DNA from: Sinorhizobium arboris LMG 14919 | Lineage (GTDB): Bacteria; Pseudomonadota; Alphaproteobacteria; Rhizobiales; Rhizobiaceae | Reading direction: 5' to 3' | DNA length: 64,000 bases | Assembly (NCBI RefSeq): GCF_000427465.1 | Contig: NZ_ATYB01000014.1 | Coordinates: forward strand, 2,844,058-2,908,057 | In this document: positions 38,434 to 47,031 of the stretch, piece after piece | Layout: the number at the start of each line of letters is the position of its first letter | How positions within the stretch are numbered: position 1 is the stretch's first letter | Translations under genes and position numbers: made by a program | The notes under the pieces: generated by a model | Databases searched by the model: none | Told to the model about the DNA's origin: nothing | What the model saw: only the letters and a program-made list of their open reading frames with translations

Positions 38434-39714
38434 TCAGGCCGCGCGCTCGCGCCACCAGTCTTGAGCCTGCAGTTTCCAGTAGGTGAGCTGGGCCACCGCC
38501 AGTCCGGCATAACCGCCGGCCCAGACGAGCCCGAAGGGCTTGAACAGCTTGTAGCGGTCGGACTGGCCCAGAATGCCTTCGGCCACCAGCTTTCCGCCGA
38601 TGGCGGTCGTATTCAGACCGTGGCCGCCGAATGCCGTGCAATGCCATACGCCTGCCTGCATTTCGCCGATCTGTGGCATGAGGTGGCGTGCGTAGGACAT
38701 CAGCCCCGACCAGGCGAGCTCGGTCTTCAAATCCTTGAGCTGCGGATAGGTCCCGACCATTTCGCGCCGCAGTTCCGCGGCCAAGGCGGCGGGCGACGCC
38801 GCGCGGGTGGTGATGCGCCCGCCCCACAGCAGACGTTTCCCGCCTTCGACCAGGCGGTAGTAATCTCCAGCACGACGGTTGTCGCCGATCGCGTCCGTTG
38901 TGGCGATGGCGGTGCGGATGAGTTCCGGCGCTTCCTCGCTCAGCATGACATAGGTGGCGATCGGCAGGAACGAACGCTTCAGCCGCCTGTTCAGGGGACC
39001 CGTATAGCCGCCGGTGGTGAAGACCACATGGCGCGCTCGAACACGTCCACCCGGCGTGGTCACCGTCTTCTCGGCGCCGTCGAGAGCGCCGCCCGTCACG
39101 GCCGAGCCTTCATAGATCCGCCCGCCGAGACGTTCGATCTCATATGCCAGCCCGCGAAGGTAGTTCAGCGGGTGCATATGGAAGGCTTTGCGATCGCGCA
39201 AGGCATGGAAATAGCGCTTCGACTTCAACACCGAACGCACCTCGTCGGTGGAAAGGTAGTCGAGCTCGTAGCCGTAAACACGCCGCATCTCGTCGGCATG
39301 CGCTTTCAAGCTGCCGCCGTCGTCGTAGCGCAAGACGCTCGTAATGCCTGCCTGCGGCGTTACGCCCTCGATCTTCAGCGCCTCGATCGTCTCGCGAACG
39401 AATTCGACGCCTTCGATCGAAAGCCGGTGTATCTGCCGCGCCGCTTCGGCGCCGGCCATCCGGGCGATATTGTCGCTGCCGGTCGCAAAACCGGGGCTGA
39501 CGAAACCGCCATTGCGGCCGGAGGCACCGAACCCCACGCTTTCGGCTTCGAGGACGGCAACCGACTGCCCGGCGCGCGCCAGTTGCAACGCAGTGGTCAG
39601 ACCGGCAAGCCCGCCGCCGATGACCACGGCATCGCATTCGACCGTCCCGGAGAGGACCGGCCTGACGTTCATGTCGGCTAGTGTCTGCTTGTAGTAGGTA
39701 TTGGGATAGGACAT
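38434..39714 (-). CDS. FAD-dependent amine/amino-acid oxidoreductase (DadA/OrdL-type)
   Basis: The 426-aa DAO-family flavoenzyme has the FAD motif DAVVIGGGLAGLTTALQLARAG at about residues 28-49, SGRNGGFVSPGF, and the C-terminal GVWHCTAFGGHGLNTTAIGG loop. ATG 39714 (MSYPNTYY) is preferred over a frame extending to 39774. In santhopine (deoxyfructosyl-glutamine) loci of agrobacteria an FAD oxidase splits the Amadori compound oxidatively (SocD), so this enzyme may provide a second route beside frlB/frlD. It could also be a general amine oxidase of the PuuB type. Confidence 0.82.
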   Translation of the reverse strand: MSYPNTYYKQTLADMNVRPVLSGTVECDAVVIGGGLAGLTTALQLARAGQSVAVLEAESVGFGASGRNGGFVSPGFATGSDNIARMAGAEAARQIHRLSIEGVEFVRETIEALKIEGVTPQAGITSVLRYDDGGSLKAHADEMRRVYGYELDYLSTDEVRSVLKSKRYFHALRDRKAFHMHPLNYLRGLAYEIERLGGRIYEGSAVTGGALDGAEKTVTTPGGRVRARHVVFTTGGYTGPLNRRLKRSFLPIATYVMLSEEAPELIRTAIATTDAIGDNRRAGDYYRLVEGGKRLLWGGRITTRAASPAALAAELRREMVGTYPQLKDLKTELAWSGLMSYARHLMPQIGEMQAGVWHCTAFGGHGLNTTAIGGKLVAEGILGQSDRYKLFKPFGLVWAGGYAGLAVAQLTYWKLQAQDWWRERAA

Positions 39715-39782
39715 TTTCTCTCGCCCGTCGACCGCGGTGGCAAGGCGGAGGGGCGGCGTACCGCCTCCCCGCATGTATCGGT

Positions 39783-40610
39783 TCAGTCGGCGCTATAGTC
39801 CTTGCCGTACCATTTCGTGGTGAGCGCCGCGAGCGTGCCGTCCTTCTTCATCTCGTCGATGATGGCCCCGACCTTCTTGGTCCAGTCCGGATCGACTTTT
39901 TCGGCGATGACGACAAGCGGCTCCTTGAAAGCGTACTCGCCCTCGAGGACGCGCAGCGGATAGCCGTTCTTCATCGCGTTGAGAGCGGTCTGCTCCGGCG
40001 CGATGACAGCGTCGAGACGCACGCCGTCGCCAAGACGCAGATCGTCGAAGGGCAGCATGGAATCGGCGAAGGTGCGGACCTCGCCCGGCTCGATCTTGTA
40101 CTCGATCGGCGGCAGGCCCGGCGCGTCGATCTCCAGCTGGCGGCGAATGAAATCTTCCGACGTGGTCGCCGTTTCGACGCCGATGATCTTGCCGTTCAGG
40201 TCGGTAACGGATTTCGCCTGACTGTCCTTGTGCAATACGTATACATAGGGGCTGTAGTAATAGATGCCTGCGAAATCGATGACCTGGGCGCGCGCCTTGG
40301 TCGGAGTGACGGAGCCGACCCCCAAATCATAGCGCCCCTGCCAGCGTCCGCCGGTCAACGTCGCCCAATCGGGCGTTTCGAAGCTCACTTCGACGCCGAG
40401 GCGCTTGGCGATCTCCTTGGAGACGTCGATATCGAAACCGGTCAGCTCGTTGCTGTCGTCGAGATAGCTCTGGGGCGGCCAGCCGCTGTTGGTGGCGACC
40501 ACCATGGCTTTCTTGCCCATGACCCGGTCGAGCGTCTCGCCCGCCTGTGCCGTGGTCACGAATGCCAGTGCGGCAACGCCGATGGCGAGCTTTGAAAACA
40601 GTCCTTTCAC
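39783..40610 (-). CDS. Polar amino acid-type ABC transporter, periplasmic binding protein
   Basis: The 275-aa family 3 solute-binding protein has a signal peptide KGLFSKLAIGVAALAFVTTAQA cleaved before GETLD. Family elements include WPPQSYLDDSNELTGFDIDV, GSVTPTKARAQVIDFAGIYY and LNGKIIGVETATT. It is the first gene of the operon, with the GntR-like site at 40737-40747 upstream. The predicted ligand is an amino acid conjugate such as an Amadori compound, from context only. Confidence 0.9.
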   Translation of the reverse strand: MKGLFSKLAIGVAALAFVTTAQAGETLDRVMGKKAMVVATNSGWPPQSYLDDSNELTGFDIDVSKEIAKRLGVEVSFETPDWATLTGGRWQGRYDLGVGSVTPTKARAQVIDFAGIYYYSPYVYVLHKDSQAKSVTDLNGKIIGVETATTSEDFIRRQLEIDAPGLPPIEYKIEPGEVRTFADSMLPFDDLRLGDGVRLDAVIAPEQTALNAMKNGYPLRVLEGEYAFKEPLVVIAEKVDPDWTKKVGAIIDEMKKDGTLAALTTKWYGKDYSAD

Positions 40611-40736
40611 GCAAATCCTCCTCTTCGATCGGTCAGCCCTGCAGCATCGCGCGCCTTACAGAACGCGCGAAGGTCGCCGCAGAACTCCGCGTTGCCGCAT
40701 GATCCGGGGAACATGCAGCGGGTTCCCAGTTATAAG

Positions 40737-40747
40737 ATGTCTGACAA
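40737..40747. promoter_or_regulatory. GntR operator 3 (ATGTCTGACAA) at the transporter operon promoter
   Basis: It matches TTGTCTGACAA in 10 of 11 positions. On the minus strand it falls between a TTACTA and a TTATAA hexamer spaced 18 bp, a plausible -35/-10 pair, so a bound repressor would block the promoter. Confidence 0.6.
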
Positions 40748-40947
40748 CTGAATTAGTAAGTCCTGCTGGCGCAGTGTCAAGGCCGCATGGCGCTCTGCTC
40801 CATGAAACGAAATGATGAGCCGATGCGAATCCGTGATGGACCCGGCCGCCTTGCGAAGGAATGAAACATGTCGCCGGCAACGGCCTGACGCCGGACAGGC
40901 CGGCGATGCATGAGACGGACGCGTCGTGGCGTTGGGAATATCTGAAT

Positions 40948-40981
40948 GCTCAAAGGCCCGCTTTTTAGCGGGCCTTTGAGC
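40948..40981 (-). terminator. Hairpin terminator after the DJ-1 gene
   Basis: A perfect 15-bp stem, GCTCAAAGGCCCGCT with AGCGGGCCTTTGAGC, and a four-base T loop, 40 bp downstream of the DJ-1 stop codon. No long T-run follows on either strand, but stem strength and position support termination of the minus-strand operon. Confidence 0.6.
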
Positions 40982-41021
40982 GCGGGTCAGTCCTTTCGGA
41001 GCCGCAAAATCGATGTTTGAA

Positions 41022-41609
41022 CTACTCGTGGACGATCTTCGTGCCGAGCACGTTCAGGCACTCGCGCATAAAGGCAGCCAAACCGGTCCAACCCTTAGCC
41101 GAGACCATGTTGCCGTCGACAAAGGCCTCGTTGGGTTTGACGTCCACGTAGATGCCCCCGACCGCGGTCACTTCCGGTTCGCAAGCGCCAAGGCCGGCAA
41201 CTTTGCGGCCCTTCAGAACACCCGGCACAGCCATGAGAATTTGCACGCCATGGCAAATCGTGAAAATAGGCTTGCCGCTTTCGTGGAAGTGGCGGACCAT
41301 ATCCTGGATACGCTTATCGGTGCGGATATATTCCGGGCCGCGGCCACCCGCCGCATAGACGGCGTCGTATTCCTCCACGCGCACTTCGGAGAAGGTCTTG
41401 TTGATGTCGGCATAGTGCCCGAGTTTCTCGGTATATGTCTGGTCGCCTTCGAAATCGTGCAGCGAGGTCTTGATCCGATCTCCGGCTTTCTTGTCCGGGC
41501 AGACGACGTGGACCGTATGGCCGACAGCCTCCATCCCCTGCTGGAAGACGTAGATCTCGTACTCTTCGGTAAACTCACCAGTGAGCATGAGGATTTTCTT
41601 GCCGCTCAT
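41022..41609 (-). CDS. DJ-1/PfpI-family protein
   Basis: The 195-aa class I glutamine-amidotransferase-like protein has the nucleophile-elbow Cys at about 119 (FTICHG) and a conserved N-terminal Glu (LTGEFTEEYE). It has AAGGRGPEYIRTD, a motif common to PfpI relatives. Members act as glyoxalase III/deglycases, proteases or stress chaperones. It lies 64 bp after the sugar-binding-protein gene on the same strand and before a hairpin, so it is probably the last gene of the sugar ABC operon. ATG 41609 is chosen; an upstream in-frame extension has no ribosome site. Confidence 0.85.
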   Translation of the reverse strand: MSGKKILMLTGEFTEEYEIYVFQQGMEAVGHTVHVVCPDKKAGDRIKTSLHDFEGDQTYTEKLGHYADINKTFSEVRVEEYDAVYAAGGRGPEYIRTDKRIQDMVRHFHESGKPIFTICHGVQILMAVPGVLKGRKVAGLGACEPEVTAVGGIYVDVKPNEAFVDGNMVSAKGWTGLAAFMRECLNVLGTKIVHE

Positions 41610-41673
41610 GTCGCATCTCCTGTTGTCATGAAATTGGGGCAATGGCCCCGGGGTTGCCGGGCATCGATCGGGA

Positions 41674-42642
41674 TCAGAATGGGGAATCGGGGAAATAGAA
41701 CTGATCGGCATTTTCGGGCGTGATCAGCGGTGCACCGAGCAGGAAGGAGCCGCGCATCGGCGCATGCCCGCCGAACTGGGCCGCCGTCATGTAAACGGCC
41801 GATTTGATCATCGACGGCGGGTAGGGCGTAGAGATCGGCGTGCGCTCGTCGCCCTTCTTCACCATCTCGATGACCTGCTTCATGCCGTTCCCGCCCAGCG
41901 CATATTTGACATCCTTCCGCCCTGCGTTGTCGACCGCCTCGAGCACACCGAGCAGCATGTCGTCGTCATTGGCCCAGACCGCATCGATCTTCGGATACTT
42001 GGCGAGGTAGTCCTGCATCAGCTTGAACGCCTCGTCCTGGTTCCAGTTGGCATACTGGATGTCGAGGATCTTGATGTCGGACTTGTTGATGACATCCGAA
42101 AAACCCTTGATGCGCTCATCGTCGATGACGGTCGGGATACCGCGGAGCACGACGATCTCGCCCTTCCCCCCGAGCTTGTCGACAAGCCAGTGCGCGGTGT
42201 TGGCGCCGACGGCGATGTTGTCGCCGGCGACATACAGATCCTGGACATTCGGATCCGTGAGACCACGGTCGACTACGGAAATAAAGGTGCCATTCTGCTT
42301 GATCTGCTCCACGGGGCCGGTCAGCTCTTCCGAGGTGAAGGGAAGGATGACCAGGGCATCGAGCTTGCGACTCGCCGAGAGGTCCTCCAGTGCGGAAACC
42401 TGGGCCGTCGCCGAGGATGCCGTGGACAGCACGACGTCGATGTTCGGGAAGGCAGCTTCGATCTCCTTTTCCGCCTGCTCCGCGTGATAGACGACGCCCC
42501 CCGTCCAACCGTGCGTTGCGGCCGGGATCGAAACGGCGATCGTGACGTCACGATCCTCGGCCGTCGCGCTTGCCAGCGAGACGGCGAGGACCATGGCGGT
42601 CGTCGACAGCAACAACCCGGTCTTTTGAATGATCGACTTCAT
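41674..42642 (-). CDS. Sugar/polyol ABC transporter, periplasmic binding protein (RbsB family)
   Basis: The 322-aa protein has a signal peptide (KSIIQKTGLLLSTTAMVLAV, cleavage near ATAED). It has a type I periplasmic fold: VTIAVSIPAATHGWTGGV, GTFISVVDRGLTDP, GEIVVLRGIPTVIDDERIKGF and IDAVWANDDDMLLGVLEA. The ligand is a pentose, polyol or related compound; it cannot be fixed from sequence. It is co-transcribed with permease, ATPase and GntR regulator upstream and DJ-1 downstream. Confidence 0.92.
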   Translation of the reverse strand: MKSIIQKTGLLLSTTAMVLAVSLASATAEDRDVTIAVSIPAATHGWTGGVVYHAEQAEKEIEAAFPNIDVVLSTASSATAQVSALEDLSASRKLDALVILPFTSEELTGPVEQIKQNGTFISVVDRGLTDPNVQDLYVAGDNIAVGANTAHWLVDKLGGKGEIVVLRGIPTVIDDERIKGFSDVINKSDIKILDIQYANWNQDEAFKLMQDYLAKYPKIDAVWANDDDMLLGVLEAVDNAGRKDVKYALGGNGMKQVIEMVKKGDERTPISTPYPPSMIKSAVYMTAAQFGGHAPMRGSFLLGAPLITPENADQFYFPDSPF

Positions 42643-42672
42643 TTTCTCCTCCTTCTGAAGTCAGTGCTGTTT

Positions 42673-43668
42673 TCAGCGGTTGGCAGTAAAGCGATGCGCC
42701 AACATGGCGATGATGATGATCGCGCCCTGCACGGCGGCGACCAGGTATTCCGAAACCATGTCCGAGAGGACCATGACGTTTGCGATCACCTCGAGGATAA
42801 GGGCGCCGGCAATGGTGCCGCCGATGCGTCCCCGCCCGCCGCGCAGCAGCGTGCCGCCGATCACCACTGCAGTTATGACCTGCAGTTCCCAGAGCTGCCC
42901 TGTCGTCGGGGTGGCGGCGCCGAGGCGCGGCACGTAACAGATGGCCGCGACGGCGACGCAGAAACCCTGGATCACATAGGCGATGGTACGCACGGCTGCG
43001 ACGTTCACGCCGGAAAAGCGGGCAACCTCGACATTGGATCCGGCCGATGTCAGGCGGCGGCCATACTTCGTCTTGTAGAGCAGGAAGGCGCCCATGACGA
43101 CAATGACGAAGGTAATGAGCACGGGATAGGGAATGCCGTAGACGCTGCCGAAATAGACGGGCCGATAGGCCTCTCGAAGGCTACGGTCGATGGGCAGGGA
43201 ACCGCCATTGGTCATGAAGGTGATGAAGGCACGGAAGATGCCCATGGTGCCGAGAGTGACGATGAAAGGTTCGATCCGCCCGAGGGTAACGATCAGACCG
43301 TTGAAAAGACCGCACAGGCAACCGACCACTACGGCAACGCCCGCTCCCATCGGGATCGCCCAGTTGCCGAATGTGGGGGCAAGATAATTCATCACCATGA
43401 TCATGATGCCGGTAACAAAAGCCACCATCGAGCCCACGGACAGATCGAGACCGCCGGAGGAAATGACGAAAGTTGCTCCGACTGCGATGATCGCAATGAA
43501 AGCGCTGCGCGTGATCACGTTGAGCAGATTGGCCGACGCAACGAAGTTCGAGTTCACCAGCGCGCCGAACAGAACGATCACCGCAAGCGCAATAAACGGC
43601 GCAAGATCGCCCCACCGAATGCCGGCCCCTTCGTCAACCGGTGATATTGTCGCTGTTGCTGACGTCAT
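42673..43668 (-). CDS. Sugar/polyol ABC transporter, permease (RbsC family)
   Basis: The 331-aa multi-spanning permease has the RbsC pattern: ISSGGLDLSVGSMVAFV, GLFNGLIVTLGRIEPFIVTLGTMGIFRA, and GGTLLRGGRGRIGGTIAGALIL. ATG 43668 is preferred over a 24-codon longer start. The start overlaps the end of the ATPase gene by 35 bp, showing tight coupling. Confidence 0.92.
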   Translation of the reverse strand: MTSATATISPVDEGAGIRWGDLAPFIALAVIVLFGALVNSNFVASANLLNVITRSAFIAIIAVGATFVISSGGLDLSVGSMVAFVTGIMIMVMNYLAPTFGNWAIPMGAGVAVVVGCLCGLFNGLIVTLGRIEPFIVTLGTMGIFRAFITFMTNGGSLPIDRSLREAYRPVYFGSVYGIPYPVLITFVIVVMGAFLLYKTKYGRRLTSAGSNVEVARFSGVNVAAVRTIAYVIQGFCVAVAAICYVPRLGAATPTTGQLWELQVITAVVIGGTLLRGGRGRIGGTIAGALILEVIANVMVLSDMVSEYLVAAVQGAIIIIAMLAHRFTANR

Positions 43669-45226
43669 GCTGGTCCTCCCCGAGTCCCTCGCGCGCACCG
43701 GTCGTGGCCGCGAAGACGATATTTTCCTCATTGATGTCATTGCCCCGCAGCTCGGCTACGATCCTGCCGGCCCGCATAACCAGCACCCGATCGGCAAGGC
43801 CGACCAGTTCCGGCATTTCCGACGAAATGACGATGCAGGCCTTGCCGGCACGCACCATCGCGTCGATGAAATCGTAGATCTGGCCCTTGTTGCCGATATC
43901 TATGCCGCGTGTCGGCTCGTCGATGATGATCACCGACGGTTCAGCCATCATCACCTTGGCAAGAAGCAACTTCTGTTGATTGCCGCCAGAGAGCTTCCCG
44001 GCATCGAGGCGTAACGAGCGCACGCGAATGTCGTAGCGGGCCACGGCCTTCTGCAGAAGAGAAAGCTCGCCGCGCTTGTCGAGAACGGCGCCGGGATTGA
44101 CGACGTCAAGGGCTTGCAGGGTCAGATTGGGTCCGAGCTGCTCATCCAGCAGCAGGCCCTTTCCCTTGCGATCTTCGGTCAGATAGACGAGGCCGGCATC
44201 CATCAGGGTGCGAACGGAGCGGTTCACTATCTCCTTGCCGTTCAGGACGACGCTTGCGGCATCGGACGGGCGAAGGCCCATCAGCCCCTCGATCAGTTCG
44301 GTACGCCCGGCCCCGATCATGCCGCCGAAACCGAGAACTTCTCCGGGCCTGACGCTGAAGGAGGCCTTTGCCTGGCCGTCGTCAACGGAGAGATCCGTGA
44401 CCGACAGGATCGGTACGCCGGCAGCTTCCGGACGCTTTGGCGGATACAGCATTTCGAGTTCGCGGCCGACCATCAGCTCAGCCATTTCACGCTGGCCGAG
44501 CCCCGCGGCAGGCCAGGTCCCGATCATGCGGCCATCGCGAAGCACCGTGATGCGGTCGGCCAATGCCTGAACTTCGTCAAGGCGATGCGAGATATAGAGC
44601 ACGGCAACTCCGTGATCGCGCAGGTTCCGCACGATGTCGAGCAACGCTGCCACTTCGTCGTTGGCGAGCACGGCGGTCGGCTCGTCGAAAATGACGACCT
44701 TGCGTTCGTCCAGAAGGGCGCGCGCAATCTGCACCAGCTGGCGTTGGGCGAGCGGCAAATCGCCGACGCGGTCGCGAGGGCGCGCGGTCGAGCCGACCCT
44801 GGACAGGAGCTCCGCCGTCCGGCGATTCATCGCTCGATCGGCGACCAGCAGGCCACGGCCAATCTCGCGCCCCAGGAACAGGTTCTCCGCGACGGTCAGG
44901 TCCGAAGCAAGTACGATTTCCTGGTGCACAAGCACGATGCCGGCATTCTCCGCCTCGACCGCATCACGGAATTCAACGGGCCGCCCCTCCATGAACAGGC
45001 GACCGACGCTTGGCACTACGTGACCGGACAGGAGCTTCATCAGCGTCGACTTGCCCGCACCGTTCTCTCCAATGACGGCGTGAACCTCACCGGCGAGGAT
45101 ATCGAGCGCAACCTCCGACAGGACAGTGACCTGCCCGTAAGTCTTGCCTAGTCCTTCGGCCGACAGCGCGGCAACGCTGGCGCCCGGCGAAGGTGCAACC
45201 GGATGGGAAGAGAGGACAGCGTTCAT
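43634..45226 (-). CDS. Sugar/polyol ABC transporter, double ATP-binding protein (RbsA family)
   Basis: 530 aa with two nucleotide-binding domains. The first has Walker A GENGAGKS (about 54-61), a degenerate signature (LPLAQRQLVQIARAL) and FDEPTAVLANDEV. The second has a degenerate Walker A (GGMIGAGRTEL) but a good signature LSGGNQQKLLLAKVM and IIDEPTRGIDIGNK. This asymmetry is normal for RbsA/XylG/MglA. Its start overlaps the stop of the GntR gene by four bases. Confidence 0.93.
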   Translation of the reverse strand: MNAVLSSHPVAPSPGASVAALSAEGLGKTYGQVTVLSEVALDILAGEVHAVIGENGAGKSTLMKLLSGHVVPSVGRLFMEGRPVEFRDAVEAENAGIVLVHQEIVLASDLTVAENLFLGREIGRGLLVADRAMNRRTAELLSRVGSTARPRDRVGDLPLAQRQLVQIARALLDERKVVIFDEPTAVLANDEVAALLDIVRNLRDHGVAVLYISHRLDEVQALADRITVLRDGRMIGTWPAAGLGQREMAELMVGRELEMLYPPKRPEAAGVPILSVTDLSVDDGQAKASFSVRPGEVLGFGGMIGAGRTELIEGLMGLRPSDAASVVLNGKEIVNRSVRTLMDAGLVYLTEDRKGKGLLLDEQLGPNLTLQALDVVNPGAVLDKRGELSLLQKAVARYDIRVRSLRLDAGKLSGGNQQKLLLAKVMMAEPSVIIIDEPTRGIDIGNKGQIYDFIDAMVRAGKACIVISSEMPELVGLADRVLVMRAGRIVAELRGNDINEENIVFAATTGAREGLGEDQHDVSNSDNITG

Positions 45227-45906
45227 TCGAAAGCCGAAAGCAAGCGATCGCGTGACCGTTCAACGTGAACTCGCATCGCGTCGTACGCCGCCTGCGGATC
45301 ACCCGCCCGGAATGCTGCGACCAAGTTTTCATGCTCTTCCAGAGCTTCCTGCGTCACCCGCGTGTGGAACATCAACCTGAAGATGTGCAGATGGACATGC
45401 TGGTTCGAGAGCGTGCTGCGGATCACCTCGTTCCCCGCGATTTTCAGGATGGCGTCGTGGAACTGCGCGTCGGCGCGGGCAAATCGGGAGTAGCGCGTGT
45501 TGCGATCCACGGGCGCCTCTCCGTGCCCCATGTCCGCAGCGGAATTCTCGAGCTGCTGGAGCGCCTCCAGCGTCATGTTGACGGCGGCAAGACGAGCGGC
45601 TTCGGGTTCGACCAGAAGACGGAAAGCATAGAGGTCTTCGAATTGCTTGCGCGTCCATTGCGGCGCTGCACTGTAGCCTATCAAGTGCTCCTTGCGCACA
45701 AGCCCTTCCCGCTCCAGCCGGCTAAGAGCCTCGCGGATGGGTGTCTGCGAAACGTTGAGCTCGCGAGCGAGGACATCGATCGGGATACGGGCGCCAGGAG
45801 CGATCTCGAGCGACATCAATCGATGATAGATGCTGTCGTAGACACCCTCCACCACACTGATGGGACGAATGTTGGCCCTGCCCTCTCGCTCCGTCGCAAT
45901 TACCAT
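45223..45906 (-). CDS. GntR-family regulator with FCD domain
   Basis: The 227-aa regulator has the GntR winged helix at about 20-90 (SLEIAPGARIPIDVLARELNVSQTPIREALSRLEREGLV). The FCD ligand domain follows, with its metal-binding residues spread over LYAFRLLVEPEAARLA, DAQFHDAILKIAGNEVI and EEHENLVAAFRAGD. ATG 45906 has GGAGA six bases upstream; ATGs at 45912, 45933 and 45957 are in frame but less well placed. It is the first gene of the sugar ABC operon and divergent from the dehydrogenase operon, so it likely controls both. Confidence 0.88.
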   Translation of the reverse strand: MVIATEREGRANIRPISVVEGVYDSIYHRLMSLEIAPGARIPIDVLARELNVSQTPIREALSRLEREGLVRKEHLIGYSAAPQWTRKQFEDLYAFRLLVEPEAARLAAVNMTLEALQQLENSAADMGHGEAPVDRNTRYSRFARADAQFHDAILKIAGNEVIRSTLSNQHVHLHIFRLMFHTRVTQEALEEHENLVAAFRAGDPQAAYDAMRVHVERSRDRLLSAFE

Positions 45907-45951
45907 CTGCATTCTCCGACTGCTTATTGACATGCGGTTACTTGTTGCAGG

Positions 45952-45981
45952 ATACAATATCGCATGTCAAATACAATATCG
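45952..45981. promoter_or_regulatory. Tandem ATACAATATCG operator in the GntR/dehydrogenase divergent promoter
   Basis: The 11-mer ATACAATATCG is at 45952-45962 and again at 45971-45981, offset by 19 bp (close to two helical turns). The second extends to ATAC-N6-GTAT, an inverted repeat. Location between the regulator and the divergent operon supports a GntR binding site. Confidence 0.6.
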
Positions 45982-46006
45982 TATATGATCTGATATGGGA
46001 TTTGAA

Positions 46007-47011
46007 ATGAGGGTTCCATTTGACCGATTGCAGGCGCTCGCCAGCGGATTACTCGAAAGCCGCGGCGCGCCGGAGCAGGCCGCGCGGCTGCAGGCGGATC
46101 TCCTGCTGGAGGCCGAGCTGCGGGGTTTGCCGTCCCATGGCCTGCAGCGGCTGCCTTTGCTGTTGTCTCGTTTGGACAAAGGGCTTGCAGATGCACGCAC
46201 TTGCGGTACCGCAACCTGGCAACGCCGGGCCTTTCTGAGCGTGGACGGCGAGCGGGGGCTCGGTCCCGTCGTGATAATGGGTGCGATCCGCGCCCTTCAG
46301 GTCAGGCTGAACGAGACGGGCGTGGCTCTCGCCGCGATCCGCAACACCAATCACATCGGCATGCTCGCCTATTATGCGGAGGTCGCCGCACGGAGCGGGC
46401 TGATTGCGATCATCATGTCGACCAGCGAGGCACTCGTGCATCCCTTCGGCGGCACCGAGGCCATGCTGGGCACCAATCCGATCGCCATCGGCATTCCGAC
46501 GGCCCACGACCCTTTCGTGCTGGATCTGGCGACCAGCGTCGTTTCAATGGGGAAAATCAACAATCACGCGATGCGCGGCATTCCCATACCCGAGGGCTGG
46601 GCGGTAGATGCCCACGGCCGCCGCACAGCCGATCCACACGCCGTGAGGAGCGGCGCGATCGCTCCGTTCGGGGGCGCCAAGGGCTACGGGATCGGCCTCG
46701 CGATAGAACTTCTGGTCTCAACCCTTGCCGGCTCGGATCTCGCTCCCGAGGTTCGAGGCACCCTCGATGACGGGCACTTCGCGAACAAGGGTGATCTCAT
46801 TGTATTGATCGATCCGGCGGCTGGAGCCGGAAGCGCCCACGCGCTTTCCGCATATCTCGACCGCCTGCGTCACTCCCGTCCCGCTGATCCTGCCTGCCCG
46901 GTCGCCGTCCCCGGCGACGGCGCTCGCGCCCGTCGTGCGGCTTCTTTGAGCACCGGCATCGAGCTGCCGCAACAGCTATTCGAAAACCTTGTGGCTCTTG
47001 AAGCCGCGTGA
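46007..47011 (+). CDS. Malate/L-lactate/ureidoglycolate dehydrogenase-family oxidoreductase (Ldh_2)
   Basis: The 334-aa NAD(P)-dependent 2-hydroxyacid dehydrogenase of the non-Rossmann Ldh_2 fold. Signatures are LLLEAELRGLPSHGLQRLP near the N-terminus, the nucleotide/active-site RNTNHIGMLAYYAE with catalytic His, GTNPIAIGIPT and APFGGAKGYGIGLAIELL. ATG 46007 follows GGGA at good spacing; ATG 45995 is an in-frame alternative without one. First gene of an operon with an Fe-alcohol dehydrogenase. The likely substrate is a 2-hydroxyacid or a sugar-derived acid. Confidence 0.9.
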   Translation: MRVPFDRLQALASGLLESRGAPEQAARLQADLLLEAELRGLPSHGLQRLPLLLSRLDKGLADARTCGTATWQRRAFLSVDGERGLGPVVIMGAIRALQVRLNETGVALAAIRNTNHIGMLAYYAEVAARSGLIAIIMSTSEALVHPFGGTEAMLGTNPIAIGIPTAHDPFVLDLATSVVSMGKINNHAMRGIPIPEGWAVDAHGRRTADPHAVRSGAIAPFGGAKGYGIGLAIELLVSTLAGSDLAPEVRGTLDDGHFANKGDLIVLIDPAAGAGSAHALSAYLDRLRHSRPADPACPVAVPGDGARARRAASLSTGIELPQQLFENLVALEAA

Positions 47012-47031
47012 CCTTGTGGAGGAAGCACGGA

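Larger units (their letters stand above)
40611..41021. other. Intergenic region between the binding-protein and DJ-1 genes
   Basis: 410 bp without a gene. It carries the operator and promoter of the minus-strand transporter operon (around 40725-40770) and a strong hairpin at 40948-40981. Nothing distinct is seen in 40780-40940. Confidence 0.55.
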
